Assembly (NCBI RefSeq): GCF_027257845.1
Contig: NZ_JAPVOT010000001.1
Location: forward strand, 434,001 to 498,000
Direction: 5' to 3'
Origin: Alteromonas sp. BMJM2
GTDB lineage: Bacteria; Pseudomonadota; Gammaproteobacteria; Enterobacterales; Alteromonadaceae
DNA: 64,000 bases
A program made the translations under genes and the position numbers. Below the pieces are notes generated by a model, which worked only from the letters and a program-made list of their open reading frames with translations, did no database searches and was not told the DNA's origin. Positions 36,487 to 43,600 of the stretch are shown piece by piece. Each line of letters opens with the position of its first letter. The stretch's first letter is position 1.

Positions 36487-38658
36487 ATGAGTCAGGAAAA
36501 TATGAGCCAAAACACAGAAGTGAACGAGCAAGCTACGCCGGCTACAGGTGCGTTTACGCTGACCAAACAAGATAACGGCGTTGCTATTTTAAGCATGGAT
36601 GTACCTGGCGAGAGCATGAATACGCTAAAAGCCGAGTTCGGTGATGAAATTAGCGCGATGCTTGATGATATTGAGCAGGATAATAGCGTTAAAGGCGTGG
36701 TAGTTATTAGTGGAAAGCGCAACTCGTTTGTTGCTGGTGCCGATATCTCTATGCTTGCAGCATGCAAAACCGCCGAGGACGCAACTACAATTGCCGCTGG
36801 TGGCCAAGCTGTGTTCGATCGAATTGAGAATATGAAAGCTACATTTGTCGCTGCCATCCATGGACCTGCCTTAGGCGGCGGTTTGGAACTGGCGCTTGCT
36901 TGTCATTATCGTGTATGTACTGACGCGCCAAGTACGCAGGTTGGTTTGCCTGAAGTACAGCTTGGATTGCTACCTGGAAGTGGCGGAACGCAGCGTCTTC
37001 CTCGATTAATTGGCATTCAGCAAGCGATGAAAATGATGCTTACTGGTTCACCAGCCAGAGCGAAGCAAGCTAAAAAGTACGGCATTGTTGATGAAGTAGT
37101 GCCTGAAAGTGTGCTGCTTAAGGTGGCTGAGCAATTTGCGCTTAAACGCAAGCCAGAGCGCGAAGCGCCGCAAAAAGGGCTGATGAATAAGATATTGGAG
37201 ACTACCGGTCCTGGTCGCAATATGATGTTCAAAAAAGCTCGTGAAGCCACATTTGCCAAAACTAAAGGTAACTACCCTTCACCTGGCTACATTATTGACG
37301 TTATCGAAACGGGCATTAATGATGGAATGAAAGCGGGTTTAAAGGCTGAGGCTGAAGCATTTGGCAAATTGGTGATGACGCCAGAGTCATTCCAACTTCG
37401 GCAAATATTCTTTGCTACTACCGAGATGAAAAAAGAAAACGGTGTAGAAGGCGTCACCCCTACAAAGATGAAGAAAGTAGGCGTTTTAGGCGGAGGCCTG
37501 ATGGGCGGCGGTATAGCTTTTGTTACATCAACAAAAGCCGGTGTGCCTGTACGTATTAAAGACGTGCGCGCAGAAGGTATTGCTAATGCAATGAAGTACA
37601 GCTACGACATCTTAAATAAAAAGGTGAAGAAGCGTTTTATTCGCAACAGTGAAATGCAGAAGCAATTAGCCTTACTAACAGGAACATTGGACTACAGCGG
37701 GTATAAAGACATTGATATCGTTGTAGAAGCTGTTTTTGAAGATCTGGATTTAAAGCAAAAGATGGTGGCTGACATTGAAGAAAATTGTAAAGAAACAACA
37801 ATTTTCGCATCAAATACGTCATCTATTCCTATCACGCAAATTGCTGAGAAAGCTGCCCGTCCAGAAAATGTGATTGGTCTACACTATTTCTCCCCGGTAG
37901 ATAAAATGCCATTGGCGGAAGTGATTGCTCATGATAAAACCTCAGATGATGTCATTTCATCTACGGTTGAGTTTGCGAAGAAGCAGGGTAAGACACCGGT
38001 TGTGGTTAAAGACGGCGCAGGCTTTTATGTGAATCGTATTTTAGCGCCTTACATGAATGAAGCGGCTAACTTAATCTTAGATGGCGAGCCAATTGAGCAT
38101 ATTGACAAGTCTTTAGTGAAATTTGGGTTCCCAGTTGGCCCCGTCAAGCTGCTTGATGAGGTTGGTATTGACGTGGGCACCAAGATTATTCCATTTTTAG
38201 TGGAAGCGTTTGGTGAGCGTTTCACCGCGCCTTCTGCATTTGACAAAGTGTTGTCTGATGGACGTAAAGGTAAGAAAAATAAGAAAGGGTTTTACGATTA
38301 CGAAGGTAAGAAGCCCGGTAAAGAAGTAGATGAAAGCATTTATGAATTATTAGGACTATCGCCATCGAGCAAGCTCAGCGAGAAAGAAGTGGCCGAGCGC
38401 TGTGTTCTAATGATGCTGAACGAGGCTGCTCGCTGTTTAGATGAAGGTGTTATTCGCAATGCCCGAGACGGTGATATAGGTGCTATCTTCGGTATTGGAT
38501 TCCCGCCGTTTTTAGGTGGTCCTTTCCGATACATGGACACGATTGGGATTAAGCATGTTGTAGCCAGGCTAAATCATTACTCTACAGCTGTAGGTGATAA
38601 GTTCGCGCCAGCTGATGTCCTAGTGAAGATGGCGGAAAGCGAGAAGTCGTTTTACTAA
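36487..38658 (+). CDS. fadJ: Fatty acid oxidation complex alpha subunit FadJ
   Basis: FadJ, 723 residues. It is a bifunctional enoyl-CoA hydratase and 3-hydroxyacyl-CoA dehydrogenase, forming a complex with FadI. The N-terminal crotonase domain shows SFVAGADISML and HGPALGGGLELALACHYR with LPEVQLGLLPGSGGTQRLPR. The NAD-binding domain starts KVGVLGGGLMGGGIAFVTS, followed by HYFSPVDKMPLAEVI. ATG 36487 has GGAG nine bases upstream; the open frame extends 6 codons into fadI. ATG 36502 is a less likely alternative start. Confidence 0.96.
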   Translation: MSQENMSQNTEVNEQATPATGAFTLTKQDNGVAILSMDVPGESMNTLKAEFGDEISAMLDDIEQDNSVKGVVVISGKRNSFVAGADISMLAACKTAEDATTIAAGGQAVFDRIENMKATFVAAIHGPALGGGLELALACHYRVCTDAPSTQVGLPEVQLGLLPGSGGTQRLPRLIGIQQAMKMMLTGSPARAKQAKKYGIVDEVVPESVLLKVAEQFALKRKPEREAPQKGLMNKILETTGPGRNMMFKKAREATFAKTKGNYPSPGYIIDVIETGINDGMKAGLKAEAEAFGKLVMTPESFQLRQIFFATTEMKKENGVEGVTPTKMKKVGVLGGGLMGGGIAFVTSTKAGVPVRIKDVRAEGIANAMKYSYDILNKKVKKRFIRNSEMQKQLALLTGTLDYSGYKDIDIVVEAVFEDLDLKQKMVADIEENCKETTIFASNTSSIPITQIAEKAARPENVIGLHYFSPVDKMPLAEVIAHDKTSDDVISSTVEFAKKQGKTPVVVKDGAGFYVNRILAPYMNEAANLILDGEPIEHIDKSLVKFGFPVGPVKLLDEVGIDVGTKIIPFLVEAFGERFTAPSAFDKVLSDGRKGKKNKKGFYDYEGKKPGKEVDESIYELLGLSPSSKLSEKEVAERCVLMMLNEAARCLDEGVIRNARDGDIGAIFGIGFPPFLGGPFRYMDTIGIKHVVARLNHYSTAVGDKFAPADVLVKMAESEKSFY

Positions 38659-38679
38659 CATCTAGTGAGTTAGGATATA

Positions 38680-38713
38680 AAAACGGGGCATTTGTTAAAT
38701 GCCCCGTTTTTTC
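38680..38713. terminator. Strong bidirectional terminator
   Basis: AAAACGGGGCATTT-GTT-AAATGCCCCGTTTT is a 14-bp perfect stem with T runs on both strands. It ends the fadIJ operon on the plus strand and the bacteriocin/immunity operon on the minus strand. Confidence 0.92.
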
Positions 38714-38764
38714 TAGCTTTTCTTTTTGAGTATTAAAGCATCGGCTTTGCAAAAATACCCTTAG

Positions 38765-38959
38765 CTACTTCAAGTAAGTTTGAATCTTAAAATAAAGCAG
38801 GGTCAATAATGCTGCGGCAAAAAAATATTTCGATGTGAATACATACTCACCTTTAGCCGCAGCGAAATACATTACCATCACCCAGCAGTACACAATATTC
38901 ACAACGATCAACGCTTGGCCAAATCGATAAAGCTTACTAACGTCTTTAATGAGTTGCAT
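38765..38959 (-). CDS. Putative bacteriocin immunity protein
   Basis: A 64-residue membrane protein with two hydrophobic helices (ALIVVNIVYCWVMVMYFAA and YFFAAALLTLLYFKI) separated by a short charged loop, and basic ends. Small two-helix membrane proteins of this size, encoded directly downstream of double-glycine peptides, are the usual immunity proteins of class II bacteriocins and microcins. Its ATG overlaps the last 14 bases of the intact bacteriocin gene (38946-39104) in another frame, so translation is probably coupled. Immunity function is inferred from size, topology and position; no family is recognised. Confidence 0.65.
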   Translation of the reverse strand: MQLIKDVSKLYRFGQALIVVNIVYCWVMVMYFAAAKGEYVFTSKYFFAAALLTLLYFKIQTYLK

Positions 38960-39104
38960 CGTATAAACCTGATCCTAAACCCGCGCCGAAGTCAGCAGCA
39001 ACCTGCAGGGCTCCTATGTAACCAGCAGTGAACAGCATGGCCGGTAATTTTGGTCCGATACCACCAGAAATATTCTCTAACTCATGCATTGTTAGCTCTT
39101 GCAT
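38946..39104 (-). CDS. Double-glycine leader bacteriocin/microcin precursor
   Basis: A 52-residue peptide. The leader MQELTMHELENISGG is a textbook double-glycine leader, close to that of colicin/microcin V (MRTLTLNELDSVSGG), with the conserved L-x-x-x-E-L and SGG pattern recognised by C39 peptidase-exporters. The 37-residue core starts IGPKLPAMLF and is hydrophobic and glycine-rich. Its GAGLGSG segment gives two overlapping GxxxG motifs, typical of two-peptide (class IIb) bacteriocins whose helices pair in the target membrane. AAGGAG lies 8 bases upstream of the ATG. It is followed by an overlapping small membrane protein gene (probable immunity) and preceded by a second GG-leader peptide. 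There are no cysteines, so no disulfide or lanthionine is expected. Confidence 0.8.
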   Translation of the reverse strand: MQELTMHELENISGGIGPKLPAMLFTAGYIGALQVAADFGAGLGSGLYDATH

Positions 39105-39129
39105 TTAACCGTCTCCTTTTTTAATTCTA

Positions 39130-39273
39130 TTACCACGGATTTCCAATCATAACGTTGTCGTAATACCGACCTGCAGCATATCCGACGTTATAACCTAAAC
39201 TTCCAGATATGTCTGACCAGCCTCATTTGCCACCGCTCACACTTACAGCATTTTCATAAAAAATTTCTTCCAT
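39130..39273 (-). pseudogene. Second GG-leader peptide, interrupted by in-frame TGA
   Basis: The frame from ATG 39273 reads MEEIFYENAVSVSGG, then K, then TGA (39225-39223), then 30 more codons to TAA at 39132-39130. The leader ends in SGG like its neighbour, and a near-perfect ribosome site (AAGGAGACTGAATC-ATG) matches that of the intact peptide (AAGGAGACGG). After the TGA the frame gives GWSDISGSLGYNVGYAAGR and YYDNVMIGNPW, with a GYNVGYAAG tandem GxxxG motif. Restoring Trp (TGG) would yield a core starting KWGWSD, a plausible class IIb bacteriocin. Without suppression only a 16-residue stub is made, so the partner is probably inactivated recently, or TGA is read through. Confidence 0.7.
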
Positions 39274-39828
39274 GATTCAGTCTCCTTATTTGTTTAATCA
39301 ATAGGTTAAAACGACCTAGAGTCGTTTTTGAAATTTAAAACTTATTTACTCGAGATGAGTTTAAGAAGGGTAATGGATTCAATATAATTTATTAACTGTT
39401 CGTCCGCCTAGAATTGATATAGCGCCATTCCAATGCGGAAGGCTTTTTGTTATTAATCAACGCCAAAAGATAAGTTTTGGTTACTATTAAGTTGCTTAAA
39501 TGTTAAATGTAGGGCGTTCGTCGATTTTCTTTCATGTAACTGTAATTTATGCTGGTTTATTGAACATTTATGTTTAGAATCGCCCCCGTTTTCTTAAGAT
39601 TTTGCCGGTTTATCAGTCAAAACGATACTTACATATCGTAAGAACAAATTTGATGTCAAAAAAATGACGTCTCACTTAACCGAGACCGTTATCACTGCAA
39701 CCATTTTGATGGCGATCATTTTTATGGCGATACAATGTTCAAAGTGAATGATGTTACCGCTTGAATAATTGGGCAATGGTTACTTGATATGGTTTAAACC
39801 AAAACCGTTGAAATTGTGGAGATGTAGA
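39274..39828. other. Intergenic region between bacteriocin genes and divergent small gene
   Basis: About 555 AT-rich bases without a supportable gene. It should contain the minus-strand promoter of the bacteriocin operon and the plus-strand promoter of the 65-residue membrane protein. A hairpin with T tracts lies at 39308-39329. A 27-codon hydrophobic frame on the plus strand at 39664 has no ribosome site. Confidence 0.5.
39308..39329. promoter_or_regulatory. Terminator-like hairpin in bacteriocin leader
   Basis: AAAACGAC-CTAGA-GTCGTTTT is a perfect stem with T runs on both strands, 35 bases upstream of the first bacteriocin start. On the minus strand it could attenuate or insulate transcription into the operon. 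Confidence 0.5.
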
Positions 39829-40026
39829 ATGTTGTCACTTGTCGTAGTATGCATGATATTTAGCGCTTATTTTTATGTAGAGGCGTTTAAGTGGGGTATG
39901 AATGCGAGACGCTGGGCTGCGGCAGGTTTACTACTAGGCCCTGTAGTGCTTCCTATGTTCTCTATTTCGCGTCATATCCATTGGCGCAACGCTGTGGGCT
40001 ACAACAACCTCTTTATTGCCGCATAA
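39829..40026 (+). CDS. Small hydrophobic membrane protein, unknown function
   Basis: 65 residues. One N-terminal hydrophobic segment (MLSLVVVCMIFSAYFYVEAF) and a second (RRWAAAGLLLGPVVLPMFSI) are linked by a basic stretch, ending HIHWRNAVGYNNLFIAA. I chose ATG 39829 because GGAG lies 7 bases upstream; the frame is open back to 39769 without a ribosome site. No function is recognised. It is divergent from the bacteriocin-like genes, but no sequence link to them is visible. Confidence 0.55.
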   Translation: MLSLVVVCMIFSAYFYVEAFKWGMNARRWAAAGLLLGPVVLPMFSISRHIHWRNAVGYNNLFIAA

Positions 40027-40124
40027 GCGCTTACAGGGCGCTTTTGACATAATTCAGCGAAAGGGGCAGTGAAATCTATGGTGGTGGGGCGGACAGGTCG
40101 AGTAATTCGGTAAAAGCCAGGCAT

Positions 40125-40152
40125 AAAAAAAGAGAGCTAAGCTCTCTTTTTA
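40125..40152. terminator. Bidirectional terminator
   Basis: AAAAAGAGAG-CTAAG-CTCTCTTTTT is a symmetrical intrinsic terminator. It lies between the plus-strand small membrane protein gene and the stop codon of the small secreted peptide on the minus strand. Confidence 0.85.
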
Positions 40153-40171
40153 AAATATGTGTCAGTGCGCA

Positions 40172-40339
40172 TTACCAGCCTAAACCACGGCCATCATTAC
40201 CAGTGCGAGGCTTTGGAATGTAACTTTCTGTCGCTACTTCTTTTTTAGTCTCAGGAGCCTGTTTCGCGCCGTCTTGCTTGTCAGCAGCAACTGGGGTAGC
40301 GGTAGATAGTACTAGTGCAACAGCGTACTCTTTTAACAT
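40172..40339 (-). CDS. Small secreted peptide, unknown function
   Basis: A 55-residue product. MLKEYAVALVLSTATPVAA is a plausible signal peptide with a cut after AA. The mature part starts DKQDGAKQAPETKKE and ends SYIPKPRTGNDGRGLGW, a small, charged, glycine-containing tail. AGAGGA lies 7-8 bases upstream of the ATG and an intrinsic terminator follows, so the gene looks real despite its size. No family is recognised. Confidence 0.6.
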   Translation of the reverse strand: MLKEYAVALVLSTATPVAADKQDGAKQAPETKKEVATESYIPKPRTGNDGRGLGW

Positions 40340-40562
40340 GTCTTTTCCTCTGATTTTTTAATTTTTTTAAACGAACAAACAAAGTCGATTAGCATTTTTA
40401 TTATCGACTATTCTGTTATAGCTAAAGCTATGCCAAAATTTAAATATCATTTGAAAACAACGACTTAAAGCTTTTGTGTTGATTTTTTGACGTTTTTTTA
40501 CTACCAAAGTCTATTAGACTTTTGCCTAGTAGGTTGAAAGTTGCCGGAAAGGAGAAGTAGAG

Positions 40563-40584
40563 GTGGCAGACATCAGCCTGCCAC
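40563..40584. terminator. Hairpin downstream of the GGDEF-EAL gene
   Basis: GTGGCAG (40563-40569) and CTGCCAC (40578-40584) form a 7-bp stem with an 8-base loop, about 40 bases after the stop of the large sensor gene. There is no T tract directly after it on the minus strand. Confidence 0.4.
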
Positions 40585-40624
40585 AATGCGCTTTTTTCAA
40601 AAGCTGTAGATAGTTAACTGTTAG

Positions 40625-43600
40625 TTACTGAAGGTTTGCGTTGCCAAGGATGGTATGTAGCTGATGATTTTCAGTAAGTAGTTTTTCAAAACGATCTGCA
40701 TTGAGAGGCTTACTGTACAAAAAACCTTGAAGCATTTCACAATCGTACCGGCGCAAAATGTTCAGTTGTGCTTCTTCCTCAACACCTTCAGCAACAACTT
40801 TCAGTCCAAGGTTGTGGGCAATGTTGATAATGGCTGCAGCCATGTGTCTGTCAACGCTGCTTTTTGCGATATCGTCGATAAACGCTTTGTCTATTTTAAG
40901 CGTGTTTAATGGAAAGCGTTTGAGATATGCAAGTGATGAATAGCCAGTACCAAAATCGTCAAGGGCTAGGTGAATACCACGCTCTCGCAATCGGGTCATC
41001 ATTTGAAGGCCATTTTCTGGGTTTTGCATCAATGTACCTTCGGTTATCTCACACTCTAAATGAAGCGGAGATAGACCTACATCACTCAGTATTCGATTTA
41101 TGCGCTCGTCTAGGTCAGGTAATTCAAATTGTTTGGCTGAAATATTCACTGCCACGCGACCGCTGAAGAGTCCTTGGCTGACCCACCGTTTGGCATCGGC
41201 GCACGCTTTCCTCAAAACCTGTTCACCAATTTCAATGACTTGACCTGTTTGCTCTGCAAGTGGAATGAATTGCCCCGGGCTGACAATGCCTTTTTCAGGA
41301 TGCTCAAAACGCACTAGCGCCTCCATACTGACAAGCCTACCCGACGTAATATCTACCTTGGGCTGGTAGTACACTGTGAACAGATCCTCTTTGATCCCTT
41401 GCCTAATAAGGTTTTCAATTTGAAGCTGTCGAACAGCGTTTTGATTCATTTCGCCGCTAAAGAACTGATAACTGTTGCCACCGTTGTTTTTGGCAAAATA
41501 CATGGCTGTATCGGCATTTTTTAGCATTTCTTGAGGGGACATACCATCATCGGGGAAAAAGGCTATACCAATACTTGCACCAAGTACAAATTCTTGTTTA
41601 TTGATAATGAAGGGGCGGGATAACGTATCCAACACGTTTTGCGCATAGTGCGTTACGGTGTGAATATCCGCATTGTTTTCCATTAAAATACTAAACTCAT
41701 CGCCGCCAAGGCGATAACAGGTGGCTGCTTTACCCGTTATTCGCTGCAATCGTTTAGCGATCTGTTTTATTAAAATATCACCGGTCTGATGACCAAGGGA
41801 ATCATTTATCTTCTTGAAGTTGTCCATGTCTAGACACAGGAGTGTATGCTGCTCGCCCTTACGCACTAAGTTTTGATGACTGGCTTGAAAGAACGATCTA
41901 TTCGGTAATTCAGTCAGCGGGTCGATGTTAGCGAGTTTTAGTAATTCTTTTTCGGTGTTTTTACGGGAGGTTATATCACTAAAAACGCCAACAAAATGGC
42001 TGATTTTGCCGTCTTCGTCGTGCACAGCATCTATATTAAGTTCAATTTCAAAGCGCTCACCATTAACGCGTACGCTTTCTACTTCTCCACTCCAGTTGCC
42101 TTTACTCTTTAACGTTTTCTTAATTTCTTCTGTAAAAGCATCAGGGTAAAGGTGAAAGTGCATATAGCTGGCTAGCGCTTGATCTCTCGTTTCACCGGTA
42201 TAGCTGCAGTAAGCGTTATTAACACTAATAAATTTAAATTTAGTGTTTGAAATGAACACCCCTTCTGAGATGTTCTCAATTGAGCGCTTAAACAGATTTA
42301 ACTGTTCTTCAGCTTCCTTGAGGTGATGAATATTCTTTAGCGTACCCGTCATGCGAATTGGCTGTTGATTGTGATCTCGCTCTACAACTTTTCCTCTATC
42401 AAGGATCCAAATCCACTGGTTCTTAAAGGTTTTTGCTCTGTAGGCGAGTTCATAAAAGTCGCTTCTACCCTCGAGGTGCTCTCTCAGCGAGTCTTTTACG
42501 CGCTTTAAATCGTTAGGGTGTATATTTGCATCATAAGCCCCCGACGTGCGTATATCGTCTTGAGGAAAGTCTAAAGTTCCCCAGCTATTTTCACGATACA
42601 CCTGACCGCTGTAAACATCCCAATCCCATAATTCATCGCCAGAACTCCAAAGCGTTAATTTCAATCGTTCTTCAGACTCTTTAATCGCCAGTTGATTGGC
42701 TTTTCGAATCTGAAACTGTCTAGCCAGAAACCCAATAATGACTATTAAAACTAACCCATAAAAGATTAGCGCTGCGGCGTGCAGCCAAGGCGGGCGCTCA
42801 ATCTCAATGTCCAAAGAGCGGCTTTCTGACCACTGTTTGCCGGGTTCTTTCGCCTGGACTTCAAAGGTATAGCGACCAAAGCTGATATTGTTGAACTGAG
42901 CAACTCTTCCGTCGTCGATATAAATCCAGTTTGCGTCTAAATTACTAAGACGATAGCGATATGACACTTGAGAAGGATAAACAGGATTTACTAATGCAAA
43001 AGAGAGGCTGAATCGTGTTTCATCATGAGCTAATAGAACCTCTTCGCGATAATGTACATCTTGGCGGTCAGCACTAGCATGATATTCATTACCTGTTGAG
43101 TTTTGTTGCTTGTCGTCTGACTTTGTCGCTCCAAAAACGTGTAATTGCGAGAGTTGTGGCGCTGAAGTCCGTAGATTATTACCCTGAAAACTCCTCAGCT
43201 TTTTTGAAATTTTGTTATAGCCTTTACTTCCTCCAAAATATATTGAGTCATCTTGTGCAACAAAGACCGAGGACTCACCTAGGCTGTTGTAACTCAATTC
43301 AGAGTACGGAATAAGAGATTCTTGGGTTAGCGAAGGCAGAGCAATCTGATGTACCCCTGCTGCATCGGCATACCAAATACTACGCCGAACCCCAATAGAA
43401 GAGATGATATATCCATTTCTATCATTTCTGACCTGCCGCTTTACAATTTCGAAAGAATCCTTGTCGACCATAAGAACCCCGTCCGAACGAGTGGTTAACC
43501 AAAACGCTTCTGTAGTCTCATAGATAGAATAGACTTGGGAATTTAACCCATCACTCTGCGTAATATAGGCTTCAATCTCATTTGAGAACGGCGATACTAC

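Noticed and set aside
39223..39225. Selenocysteine insertion at the internal TGA
   Set aside because: Only a 4-bp stem can be drawn just downstream, there is no convincing SECIS-like hairpin, and class II bacteriocins have no known use of selenocysteine.
39664..39747. 27-codon hydrophobic frame (starting MTSHLTETVITATI) on the plus strand
   Set aside because: It resembles a toxin-like single-helix peptide but has no ribosome site, no terminator and no recognisable antisense RNA.
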